A stretch of DNA of 64,000 bases from Alentia gelatinosa. Taxonomy: Eukaryota; Annelida; Polychaeta; Phyllodocida; Polynoidae. The stretch is from assembly GCA_950022655.1 (NCBI GenBank), contig OX465582.1:91960704-92024703 (forward strand), given 5' to 3'. The translations under genes and the position numbers were made by a program. Below, piece after piece: positions 45,270 through 55,011 of this stretch; position 1 is the first letter of the stretch, and each line of letters starts with the position of its first letter. The notes under the pieces are model-generated. The model saw only the letters and a list, made by a program, of their open reading frames with translations, made no database searches and had not been told where the DNA came from.

Positions 45270-45840
45270 TTTATTACCCACCTACAAGATTGATAACAAA
45301 TCTATTGCAATTAAACAGTTTCTGTAAGCCATTTCGTTCCAGACACCACAGAACTGTCAAGCGTGGCAGTAATTCGGTGTAGACTTACAACAATAATATA
45401 GTTCCCCATTAACCTGTGATTTTAGCATGTAAAACGTTTTATGACAGTGAGATCTGATGGTTAATTAGATTTCTAGGACTAATTGTAAATAATTTATATT
45501 GAATGAATATCCATGAAACTTGTTTCGAAGTAAATGATGATTTGACTTGATTATGGATGGGACTTTATTTCCGGAATCTCCCGCAGGAGATTCTGACATG
45601 TCAGAATCTCCTGGTAGCTGTTTCCAGGTGCTCTATGTATTTCCTATGGAGACTACCTATTTGGTGGGTAATAAAGACTGCTGCAGGTGATATCTCATGG
45701 CAATCCTTGCATCACACCCTCCTCTGCATCCAAGTACATCAACAGGGCCTTGACATCTGCACTTCTTGAACAGGGGTCTCAAGTCGAAGTAAACCTGTTA
45801 TCAAAACACATTCTTTACCCAGAAAGTATCCAGCGAACCA
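45270..45840. other. intron 1, no gene recognised
   Basis: No repeat copies or coding motifs are seen up to the start of the acceptor array. Confidence 0.4.
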
Positions 45841-45849
45841 GATTTGGGA

Positions 45850-46275
45850 GTTCTAAGAAGGGCGGTCTGCTTAACTACATGTATTGGTTTCTTTTTCTGT
45901 TGTGATGGTTCCAAGATGGATTGGTTGTTCGTCTATATGTAACCTATAGTTTTTTTCTGTTTAGCAGTTCTATGATGGACAGTATGTTTGTTTGCACTAT
46001 TGTTTTTCTGTTTGGTAGTTCTAAGATGGACAGCCTCTTTTTTTACATTATTGTTTATCTGTTTGGCAGTTCTAAGCTGGACAACCTACTTGCTTACATT
46101 ATTGTTTTTCTGTTTGACAGTTCTGAGATGGACACACTGTTTGTTTACATGTATGCTTTTTCTGTTTGGCAGCTCCACGATGGACGGCCTGTCTGTTTAC
46201 ATTATTGTTTTTCTGCTTGACAGTTCTGAGATGGACACACTGTTTGTTTACATGTATGCTTTTTCTGTTTGGCAG
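45850..46275 (+). repeat. tandem array of exon 2 acceptor plus exon-start copies
   Basis: Six well-preserved units (AG followed by exon-like sequence starting at 45968, 46019, 46070, 46121, 46173 and 46224) and one or two decayed ones precede the true exon at 46276. Each carries a TTTTTCTGTTTGGCAG-type pyrimidine tract and acceptor. Exon-like bases follow: TTCTAAGATGGACAGCCTGT in the units, CTCCACGATGGACGGCCTGT in the exon. Spacings are 51, 51, 51, 52, 51 and 52 bp. The last two pairs are near-identical (~103-bp higher-order duplication). Confidence 0.85.
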
Positions 46276-46349
46276 CTCCACGATGGACGGCCTGTTTGTT
46301 TACACTGGTCAGAACAGAGAACAGCCAGTTGGAATCCCCAACGTTCATG
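46276..46349 (+). CDS. inositol 1,4,5-trisphosphate receptor-like protein, coding exon 2
   Basis: The exon lies between the acceptor CTGTTTGGCAG and the donor ATG|GTAAGT. Its first base completes a Ser codon from exon 1 and its last G starts an Ala codon finished by exon 3. It encodes STMDGLFVYTGQNREQPVGI followed by PNVH, corresponding to the segment between the first strands of the suppressor domain (STLGLVDDR.. in vertebrates). I chose the 46276 acceptor over the upstream copies because only it leads straight into sequence that continues in frame to the donor. Units at 46173 and 46224 are offset by 103 and 52 bases and would shift the frame. Confidence 0.75.
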
Positions 46350-46755
46350 GTAAGTTGAAGAAACTTTAAGAAATATCATTATCAATGATTTGACAAAGAG
46401 TCAATATTTGAGATATAAGGCCATTTTCCATTGGCCAAATGATTTTATTTCCTTGGCGATGCATTGGGAATTTCAATTAGTATAGACCCGGAAAATGCAG
46501 AAAATGCAGTGCATACACTGCACCCTCAGCGACCAATTGATACCGACATGCAGTCGGTGGCACTACCTACAGACTTTTTGGGAACTTGAATAATCTGTGC
46601 CGTTCCCGTCATCAAATGGAAAATAGACCAATGATAAGGTGAAGCACTGTAATATCAGACATCGGTTCATGTTAATGAAATTTTTCACTTGCACACGAAA
46701 ACAGTACTAATTAATTTAGTTCTTCCAAAAGTTGGTCCATGGTGGTCAAGGACTT
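46350..46755. other. intron 2 start, no gene
   Basis: GGAAAATGCAGAAAATGCAG near 46488 is a short local duplication. Nothing else is recognised. Confidence 0.4.
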
Positions 46756-46756
46756 T

Positions 46757-47362
46757 GTTTGTTTGTTGGGGTAGTTTAACGTCCAATATGTTCTATCATT
46801 ATTATTATATACCTGTGGCTGTATGAGCTACGTATACTGCTTGCTCCTACCCATGGCGTATTTGTACCCGTACAGCACACTGTGACGTACGGGGTATGTG
46901 ATTACGTGACTAGGTAAAATTTTGCCATTTTTAGGTATATAATAAAACAAAACAGGCTGACTGTCTCCGTAAGTCAAAATACTTAGTAAAATTGTTGATC
47001 ACATTCACCCCTCTGCCTAGTGCCTACGGCATCGGGATGTATGTGATCAACAATTTCATCGCATATTTTTGATGTACGAAGACAGTAAGCCAGTTTCCGT
47101 ATATTAGACTTACTTTAGGTTTGACTGAATCTATGATATGAATTTAGGTAGAAATCTCACCCTACACATTTAAGGAGGTGAGAGTTCTTTTGCTTCCCAC
47201 CCCACATAGACATGGTATTGGCCTTTGATATAGCAGTAAATCTACCACTGCTGTGAGTGAAGGAGAAAAGTGGCTGCAGTGGGATTTGAATCCATAAAGT
47301 CTGACAACCTTGGGATTACAAATCTAATGCTCTTTATCAACCACTGACCTAACTCCCAATCC
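46757..47362 (-). mobile_element. tRNA-derived SINE split by a later insertion
   Basis: The SINE tail (TTTGTTTGTTGGGGTAGTTT then AACGTCCAATATGTTCT) ends at about 46794 and the body resumes at about 47103 with ATTAGACTTACTTTAGG. These two parts are contiguous in the 37278 copy. The head near 47270-47360 keeps a B-box-like GGATTCAAATCCC on the minus strand. Confidence 0.7.
46795..47103. mobile_element. hairpin element with CGTAAGTC/GACAGTAAGCCAG arms, copy 1
   Basis: The left part carries ATACCTGTGGCTGTATGAGC and ACACTGTGACGTACGGGGTA. The hairpin pairs GGCTGACTGTCTCCGTAAGT with ACGAAGACAGTAAGCCAG, and AAATTGTTGATCACATTCAC with ATGTGATCAACAATTTC, with tip TGCCTACGGCATCGGG. It interrupts a SINE. 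The same design, inverted in order, is at 48190-48430. Confidence 0.65.
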
Positions 47363-47516
47363 CGGGCGCTTTAGTTATGCTTGCGTGCAAGCATATCTGG
47401 CCTGCATCATGCAAAGGCAAGGCGACCAAGAGGGTGACAGATTAATCATTACGTCCATCCCAGCAGGCCAGTCAACTACTGTACATTGCCATCTAAACAC
47501 TGGTGAGGGTGCTGTG

Positions 47517-47857
47517 TATAGAGCCTCCAGAGGTTACTAAACTCCCGATTATCGCCCCGGGTAAAGCAAAGTTCCGCTCCCGATAGACTTGGCACACTAC
47601 GACAAAATGAACCACAGTTTTCTGATTTATAATTTGAGAAACTGAATATAATTTCGGATTCCCATGTAGAAATAGCTGAAATTTCCATTTCTGACATCAG
47701 AATTTCAATTTGAGGATGTCTGAAAACCGTTAAACTGCATTAATTCTGGGCTACGGGTAAGGGGTCTATCACCATACTACGTCGGTAACCAGCGAAACCC
47801 GGAACTTGTCATCAGATTGAATTACGGGATACCTCAATAGGGTCTATGCCTTGTTTC
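47517..47857 (+). repeat. left arm of a ~330-bp inverted repeat
   Basis: It runs from TAGAGCCTCCAGAGGTTACT to CCTCAATAGGGTCTAT and is inverted at 48432-48757. Shared landmarks include CTCCCGATTATCGCCCCGGG, AATTTCAATTTGAGGATGTC and GAATTACGGGATACC. Confidence 0.85.
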
Positions 47858-48189
47858 TGCCGCATTTGACAGGTCCATACTGGCTGAACTGTCCTGCAGA
47901 CACAATGACCATCACTGACGACTTTAAAGCCCTTTGATTCTTTTGGTCGTTGACCAAGTCAGTCAGTGATAGGTTCCATTCATAATCTATGCACATAATC
48001 TATCTGGGAGGTACCTTCAAAACGGTTGTATAAACCGATGTATCAACCCAGGATAAATAAAATGTATAAATTTTTTTTTTTTAAATGGTGAACACTTCTT
48101 TGCATGTCTGTTTCCATTCACCGATCGGGCGATGGTATACCCTAAAAACTGATCGGTGGTTCCCGACTGCAGATCGGTGGTGAATAGTA

Positions 48190-48431
48190 TATAGAAACTG
48201 GCTCACAGTCTTTGTAAGTCAAAAATATGAGGTAGAATAATCAATCAGATACATGCCGATGCTAAAGGCACAGGGATGTATCCGATTAATAATTTCACCA
48301 AGTATTTTGCCATATCAAAGACAGTGAGCCAGTTCTTGTGCTATTATATACAGGTGGTACCTAAAAATGGCGAAATATTAGCTTGTCACGTGATGTAATA
48401 CCCCGTTCGTCATACTGTGACGTATGGCTAT
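48190..48431. mobile_element. hairpin element with GACAGTGAGCCAG arms, copy 2
   Basis: ACTGGCTCACAGTCTTTGTA pairs with ATCAAAGACAGTGAGCCAGT. The inner ATCAGATACAT / ATGTATCCGAT stem holds GCCGATGCTAAAGGCA. It lies between the two arms of the larger inverted repeat and abuts the right arm. Confidence 0.65.
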
Positions 48432-48757
48432 ATAGACCCTATTGAGGTATCCCGTAATTCAGTCTGCTGACAAGTTCCGGATTTCGCTGATTACCGACGT
48501 AGTGTAGTGATAGACCCCCTACCCGTAAGCCAGAATTAATACAGTTTAACGGTTTTCAGACATCCTCAAATTGAAATTCTGATGTCAGGAATGGAAATTT
48601 CAGCTATTTCTACATGGAAATCCGAAATTATATTCTCCAATTATAAATCAGAAAACTGTAGTTCATTTTGTCGTAGTGTGCCAAGTCTATCGGGAGCGGA
48701 ACTTTGCTTTACCCGGGGCGATAATCGGGAGTTAAGTAACCTCTGGAGGCTCTATAT
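48432..48757 (-). repeat. right arm of the ~330-bp inverted repeat
   Basis: This is the reverse complement of 47517-47857 with scattered differences and one ~10-bp deletion region near 48635. Frames 47476-47697 (minus) and 48582-48770 (plus) are the same short peptide read from each arm, and no domain is recognised. Confidence 0.85.
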
Positions 48758-48758
48758 A

Positions 48759-49020
48759 CGTCATGGGTAGCAGCAGGTAGTATGTGTAGGTCATACGGCC
48801 ATAGGTATATAATTATACCCCATACGTCATACTTTGACGTACGGCTATATATATACGTCATTGGTAGCAGCTGGCAGTATGTGTAGATCATACGGCCATA
48901 GGTATATGATAACATCCCGTACGTCATACTGTGACATACAGCTATATATATATACATATGTACACGTCATGAGTAGCAGTGGGCAGTATGTGCAGGTCAT
49001 ACGGCCATAGGTATACATAA
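48759..49020 (+). repeat. ~100-bp tandem units around CGTCATACTGTGACGTACGG
   Basis: Units carry ACGTCATGGGTAGCAGCAGG, then CAGTATGTGTAGGTCATACG, then GCCATAGGTATAT, then the palindrome CCGTACGTCATACTGTGACG. Two complete units and one partial are present, and related pieces are at 48395-48430 and 46806-46920. Confidence 0.8.
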
Positions 49021-49251
49021 TGATATGGAAAATGGCTTTATATAGAGTGCCCTACTCTCCACGCCCCGACTGGAAGTCGACCCTTCGCCAACCACTAGTG
49101 GCCTAGTTTAGCAGTAACGGGTTTGATGGTCTCATCGAGTAGGGAGATTAATGACGTAGCTAGCCTCCTGTATATGTATAGACCGAGTACACGCATCCCT
49201 GTGCTCTGACATATCTGTATTATCAATGACGTGTAGCTAGCATCCTGTAGA

Positions 49252-49575
49252 ATCCCCCTTATAAGCCGACCCCGGTTATAAGCCGATCCCCCACTTCAGC
49301 AAAATGCTATAAGCCGAATCTGTTGGCATTTCAACTTTAGGAAAACTCTGTCTATAAGCTGACCCCCCCCCCCCCCACACTTTGGGGTCCTGGCACCCCA
49401 TCCCCCCCCCCTCACAACTTTTTATAGAATTTTCGGTATAGAATATGAACGTTTCAATGAACTTGTGTACCAATATTGTATATCACATGTCGGTTATAAG
49501 CCGACCCCCGACTGTGACAAAGATGTATGAGCCCATTTTAAAAAGAAATCCCTTAAAAATCGGCTTATAAGGGGG
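49252..49575. mobile_element. pogo-like MITE with AATCCCCCTTATAAGCCGA ends
   Basis: The left end AATCCCCCTTATAAGCCGAC and the right end TCGGCTTATAAGGGGGATTT are inverted. The interior has repeated GGTTATAAGCCGA words, a C run, and CAACTTTAGGAAAAC. A left-half relative is at 13590. Confidence 0.75.
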
Positions 49576-49726
49576 ATTTTATGGTATGTATAGATCCAGT
49601 AAACGCATCATCGTGCTGCCGACATATCTATATTATCCGCTGTATAAATCCCCATTGACAACCTTGTAAATAGCTTGTAAATCGCACGAGTGCACTCTCA
49701 CCGTTCACACTCTGTGTAACTTTAAA

Positions 49727-50241
49727 GGCATATCGGACAATTTGGCTCGGAAATTAAAACCCATGTCAATTTCCTGAAAATTTAATATGACGATCTCCAA
49801 GTGTTGTGGAACACAAATATATCTTAAAAATCGGGGGTCACCGTGCTAGTTTTTCATTTATAGATCAATATTATGATAATTTTATATAAGAATATATAGA
49901 AATCCTAAAACATATTTTTTCACATAGGAAAACCCATGTCATTTTCCTCAAACTTTCACAGAATATAGTATATATATATAGTACTTCTTAAAATCATAGG
50001 TCACCGTCCTTGTTTTTGAAAGAATTGAAGAAAACCATATTTTTCACTACATTTTCTATGTAAATCAAACACATGTAAATTGCCTTATTCTACCCATCAA
50101 GATTAGATAAACGTGACAAAATGTTAAATATACTCATGTATTATTAGAATGAATCCCAAAAATACCAGTTTTGACTAATATTTGACATTATTTAAAAACC
50201 ACCAGGTGGCGCCACTGCGGATTGTAGGATATGCCTTTAAA
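49727..50241 (+). mobile_element. TTAA-AGGCATATC element, complete copy
   Basis: The ends are TTTAAAGGCATATCGGACAA and ATTGTAGGATATGCCTTTAA, so TTAA flanks the inverted AGGCATATC. The interior contains ATAGGTCACCGTCCTTGTTT and GGTGGCGCCACTGCGG. TTAA target duplication suggests a piggyBac- or Kolobok-type origin. No transposase is present in ~510 bp. The split relative at 55309/61187 and the fragment at 35670 belong here. Confidence 0.7.
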
Positions 50242-50244
50242 GCC

Positions 50245-50345
50245 TAGTATAAGACACTGACTTTTGTTCCCGATTCATCCCGAACATCGGATCGGTGAGA
50301 ATCGGGAATAAAATGTCGATGTCTTAAGACATCGACACGCCCACT
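50245..50345 (+). repeat. CCCGAT-word element, short copy
   Basis: TAAGACACTGACTTTTGTTC and AAAATGTCGATGTCTTAAGA are inverted around CCCGATTCATCCCGA and GATCGGTGAGAATCGGGA. Confidence 0.6.
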
Positions 50346-50349
50346 ATTC

Positions 50350-50760
50350 CTGCTCGAATACTGGAGAATTTGACCCGTAACGAACTCGACCCGTGTAAAA
50401 ACTCGACCCGTAACGAACTCGACCAGTTTTAAATATTCACAACTCAAGTAATTCATTGAAACTGTGGGTAAATATTATATTTAGTAGTAAATATGTTATC
50501 TTGACTTCAAATTTGGTCCTCTTTGGCCTATTCCTAATCCTAACCCTATTCCTAACGTTAACCCTACGCCTAAATATAACTGGTCTTATTTTCAATATCC
50601 ACTGGTTTATTTGCCTAAAATTCAAATAGTCGAACTTTTACTTCTATATGAAAATGTCTCATTCCTAAGTATCTGAAACGGGTCGAGTTCTCCAATTGAA
50701 TTATCCAAAACGGGTCGAGTTCTCTTGACAACTTCGGGCCGAGTTCGTTTCCTCCCGATC
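50350..50760 (+). mobile_element. TEL element copy 3, short core
   Basis: AACTCGACCCGTAACGAACT repeats on the left and ACGGGTCGAGTTCTC repeats on the right flank TGGTTTATTTGCCTAAAA. The telomere-like core is reduced to about 55 bp of CCTAACCCTATTCCTAACG. Confidence 0.65.
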
Positions 50761-50879
50761 ACACCTCCTCCCCGTAAATTGATCCCAATGAGATTAAAGA
50801 GAGCGGCCGGGAGACGGGTCGGGTTGGCCCCGGGTCGGGTAACATATAGAGACATAGTTAGTGTGACTGAATGGAATCT

Positions 50880-51035
50880 GTTCAGAGATATTTTGATCAG
50901 AAATACTCACAGAGTTCGAAGAAAGAGGTGACTTTTTCTGACCAAAATATTGAGGAACAGATAGAATTCTTCGAACTTGGTGAGTATTTCTGACCAAAAT
51001 ATTGAGGAAAAGATGGAATTCACTCACACTCACTG
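50880..51035. repeat. TTGAGGAACAG/TTCTTCGAACT local tandem and inverted copies
   Basis: TTTTGATCAGAAATACTCAC (50889) and GTGAGTATTTCTGACCAAAA (50979) are inverted. TTTCTGACCAAAATATTGAG occurs at 50935 and 50984. The function is unknown. Confidence 0.6.
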
Positions 51036-51039
51036 TGTC

Positions 51040-51925
51040 TCTTTATTATCATGATATACCTAGAAATAATTAAGAATGCCATTCTGCAACTCACTAAATA
51101 GCAGAATGAGTGGTCAGGTTGTACGGAGGGATGTATGAATATTCTTTCGTCACTCAGTGACGAACGGAATCTGTGCTACTGGTCAGTAAAAATAAGACAT
51201 TTGCCTATAGGTATATAGTAATAAGTCTAAAGAGGCAATAATGCAAAGTTTAATAACTTCTGTTCTATTTAAGATATCATAGTATTTTATTTTTTTTAAA
51301 TGTATAGGGATAGGTTGCAAATATCTCCTTCAATCCTTTTCATCAATTAATGAATTGAGGAGGGCCCAAGAAAAATTCTTGGTCCCTAAATAGTGACAAA
51401 GTCACCTGCCTTGATAACAGCCACACTTAAGATGCCTGAAGATTCCGAACCGGATGAAACCTTGACCCCCAACCCCCCCCCCCCCCTAATATTATTATTA
51501 GGCTAAATACAAGCAATTCTTGATATTTACATCCACACACCCCACTGGGTGAGGTGGATGGGAACCGGATCCAAAGATCCCTTTCTATTGGTTGGTAAAA
51601 CGCATTGTTCACAGTAACAATCGACTCCTTGGAGATATCATAGCAACTGGGTTCAAAACAGACAGGAAACTGTCACTTTCAAGGTAGCATCGGCTTGTAC
51701 AGAGGTGTTTATTGCCACGTCTCAATAAAATATTTAAGATATCAGAAAATGGTTTTCGGATTTTTAATCGCCTCTGTCTCACCTACAGATTGTAAATCAG
51801 ACTGGGGATGGATAGCATTCAAATGCCTACTCAAAATCGGGAACATTTAGCTCGCGATCTTATTGGTGCTAATGATAGGTGGCAAAGCTAGGTGGCACTG
51901 AACGGAAAGACGGCCATCAGGTGCT
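51040..51925. other. intron 2, no gene recognised
   Basis: AATAATGCAAAGTTTAATAA near 51236 echoes the CCCGAT repeat interior, and a C run lies at 51472-51486. Nothing coding is seen. Confidence 0.4.
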
Positions 51926-51929
51926 TGTT

Positions 51930-52371
51930 TATTACCTACCATATCTAAAAAACTATGATTCTGGTAGGATCTGCTTGGAGTTTCTCCCATACATAGGGAC
52001 AGAGTCAACCAGATCTAGGCTTGGAGACTGAAGGCCCGAAAGAGTGAGAATCTCGTAGCGAGACTAACTTGAAGCTGTTGTTCTTTTTTGAAGTCTTAAA
52101 CTCGGCTCTCCTTCTCATCTCATGATTTACGTCTAGCCATGCTGAAAACAGAATTTAATGCTGTGGTTTTCTGATCTCATTACCTTGACAGACACCTCTG
52201 AGATTTGACCTACGTCAAGGCAAATAATAGCCCGTTCAGAACTATGCTGGTTCCCCAGGTGTCCGCTAGAGGCCTCGGCGGATGCCTGTGAAACCTTCAC
52301 GTTCATAGGCTCTATCATAGAGCTGTCCTAGACACAGCTCTATGGCTCTATCGACGAAGTCGCTAGTTATT
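51930..52371 (+). repeat. ~400-bp repeat, second copy of 41660-42071
   Basis: It is nearly identical in landmarks to the first copy. A small insertion near 52314-52345 includes a local CTATCATAGAGCTGTCCTAG duplication. It ends at TCGACGAAGTCGCTAGTTAT, directly where hairpin copy F starts. Confidence 0.75.
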
Positions 52372-52690
52372 ATCCTACCCCTAATAAAAAACTCCATAGG
52401 CTTAACATTGGGTCACTGTATTTGGTCTGGAGTTCAGAAAAATGAAAAATATCACTCTAGTGGGATACACTTGACAAATGACGTCATTTGTTTATGTAGA
52501 AGTAATTTAGACGGGCGGGGTAGGATAAATTCTAAACAAACCTCGAGTTAGTCGTGTTATTGTTCATCGCACTCCATCAAGATCGTGTATTACTGCTCTT
52601 GGCTTCGCCTCACGCAGTAATGCGCGATCTTGCCATCGTGCAATAAACAACAACACAACTAACTCTTGTTTGGTTTCTCCATACTACTGA
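52372..52690 (+). mobile_element. apex-hairpin element, copy F
   Basis: It starts ATCCTACCCCTAATAAAAAA with CATAGGCTTAACATTG, then GGGCGGGGTAGGATAAA. The arms TTATTGTTCATCGCA..ATCAAGATCG and CGATCTTGCC..CAATAAACAACAACAC enclose CTTGGCTTCGCCTCA. It is the sister of copy E. Confidence 0.8.
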
Positions 52691-52694
52691 AGGA

Positions 52695-53450
52695 ACAATA
52701 CATGGGCTGGACGATAAGATATATGCAGCGATGAGGGACCTCAGGAGCGATCCACGGTAAATTTCGTTTTATAGACTCGATCGTAGTTTGCTGTCAGATC
52801 CCTCGTGAAAAAAGTTGTGCACTTGACAAACATTTTTTGTGCGATCGGAAATTTAAAACGCTCATAAAAAAATCACATTATTTTGGAACAGAACGGCTAT
52901 GAATCGATATATATTCTAACGCTGTGTGTTAAAAATGTCGGAATTCCATCAATGTGCACCCCTGGTAAGACATCGACATTTTTGTTCCTGATTATAATCG
53001 TCGATCGGATCGGTGAGAATCTGCGGTAATTATCGGGCTTTAACCAGGAACGAGCTCACCAACGAGGTTTCTTGGCTATTATTAAACGGGACCCAGCCAT
53101 CTCCTAGCTGTCATGTATCCTAAAGGTATCTTTAGTGGGCTATTCTTAGGTAAAGTGTTCACCCCTGTTCTCTGTTCAGGGGTGAACAGCTGTTTTATGT
53201 TCATTGGCGAGGCACTTTGCAGTTTAATAGGGAACCAGCGGGGGACACTTAACAAAATGGCTGGACTTGAGAACCAGCCAAGCTTCACTGGAAAACTACC
53301 TCTAAATACACATATGATAACATATGATACAGCTGTTTTGAAGGTTGGCAAAGACAAATGGGTATATATTTATTGATTCGATTTTTTTCCATGAGTATTA
53401 TGAGATGACGACCCTTGTGGAGGGCTCTATGGCAGAGGAACCCGCCCTGT
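52695..53450. other. intron 2, no gene recognised
   Basis: A CCCGAT-type fragment (GTAAGACATCGACATTTTTG, GATCGGATCGGTGAGAATCT) lies at 52970-53040. A short palindrome GTGTTCACCCCTGTTCTCTG / TTCAGGGGTGAACA is near 53157. Frames at 53082-53376 have no recognisable features. Confidence 0.4.
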
Positions 53451-53456
53451 ATAGGA

Positions 53457-54085
53457 AGGTTACTGGAAAACTCGACCCAAAACGAGCTTGACCCGTAGTT
53501 GTCAGGAGAACTGGACCCGTTTTGGACAAATCAATTGGAGAACTCGACCCGTTCCAGATACTTATGAAGACATTTTCATATACAAGTAAAAGGCTGATTA
53601 TTTAGCTTTTAGACTAATAAACCAGCGCATATAGAAAATAGGTCCAGCTAGGTTTAGGGTTAGGGTTAGGGTTGGGGATAGGGTTAGGGTTAGGGATAGG
53701 GTTAGGGTTAGGGATAGGGTTAGGGATAGGGTTAGGGATAGGGTTAGGGTAAGGGATAGGGTCAGGGATAGGGTTAGGGATAGGGTCAGGGATAGGGTTA
53801 AGGATAGGGTTAGGGTTAATGTTAGGGATAGGGTTAGGGATAGGATTAGGGTTATGGGTAGGGTGTTCTGGTCGTTATCTTCCCCAGAAAAGACTAAATT
53901 TGAGGTCAAGATAATAGATTTAATACTGAATATAGTATTTATTCACAGTTAAGATGGTTGAGAAGGGAAGATTTAAAACGGGTCGAGTTCGTTACGGGTC
54001 GAGTTCTTAAAACGGGTCGAATTTTTTACGGGTCGAGTTTTTTACGGGTCGACTTCGTTGCGGGTCGAGTTCTTCAGTATTCTAT
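53457..54085 (-). mobile_element. TEL element copy 4, longest telomere-like core
   Basis: Complete inverted ends are present: ACTCGACCC groups on the left (53470-53550) and ACGGGTCGAGTTCGTTACGG repeats on the right (53978-54080). The core at 53650-53865 is about 215 bp of TTAGGG, TAGGGATAGGGT and a few variants. TCTTCCCCAGAAAAGAC and GACTAATAAACCAG give the conserved flanks. Confidence 0.8.
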
Positions 54086-54089
54086 GGGA

Positions 54090-54890
54090 CAGGGCCGGGT
54101 ACACTGGCTACACTATTCTCAGCTTAATCAAACGAGACCTGTGCAAAGACACCCATTCATAGAATATTAAACAGTCCCTAGGTCTTTAAACTTCACTGAG
54201 TGCGTCCAAAATAAAACAGTTATTCATTGAATAGAGTAAAATTTCTCGGAAGTTGGTCAGAACAAATATAGTTTTGGTTTGATAACTTCTCGCCACAGTT
54301 GGATGATGATGTATCTAGGTCGGTGTTATCGCTGACATCTCCCTGCTGCTGGGTATTTTCAGACTCTTTCACCGCGGTTATTTTTATATTCACATTCCTG
54401 GGGTTGATGTCCGAAACGTTCACTCGCCACCCGCGACGGTGAGAACTCTCCTACGCCTGAGGTCTAAAGTGCGTGTACAGTAAAACCCCACTTAAGAGGA
54501 CACTTTCCGTTACGAGCAAAGTTGGCCCTTAAGCGTGGGTTCCAATATAGTTAAGTACATGTATACCTGTATAAATGAAGGAAACATCGCTTATCATATA
54601 CAAGATTTACCAAATAACTAATTCTAAGCAAATGCATGGAATATAATACAATATACATATATATATATATATGTAAAGAATACAACAAACCAAGTATTCG
54701 TATATAAATATACTACCGCCACCTTCTGGTATCGGACGTACTACGCCGTACTGGTGGCTCCACCACATACAGGTGAGTACAGCTCACCTTACACCAGTCC
54801 CATTTACCTGTAATATTTTTTATGGTGACTGGTGTTTACAATAATAAACACTTAAACGCCCAAACTTAGCAGTCCTATTGTAATTCCTCA
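54090..54890. other. intron 2, mostly unassigned; pogo-like end at 54478
   Basis: CAGTAAAACCCCACTTAAGA followed by GGACACTTTCCGTTACGAGC (54478 on) is a single pogo-like terminal motif whose partner is not evident. The remainder shows no gene. Confidence 0.4.
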
Positions 54891-54891
54891 C

Positions 54892-55011
<120 letters not shown>

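Noticed and set aside
45988..46353. 121-codon frame through the exon 2 array
   Set aside because: It crosses the true acceptor in the wrong frame and is explained by 51-bp periodicity.
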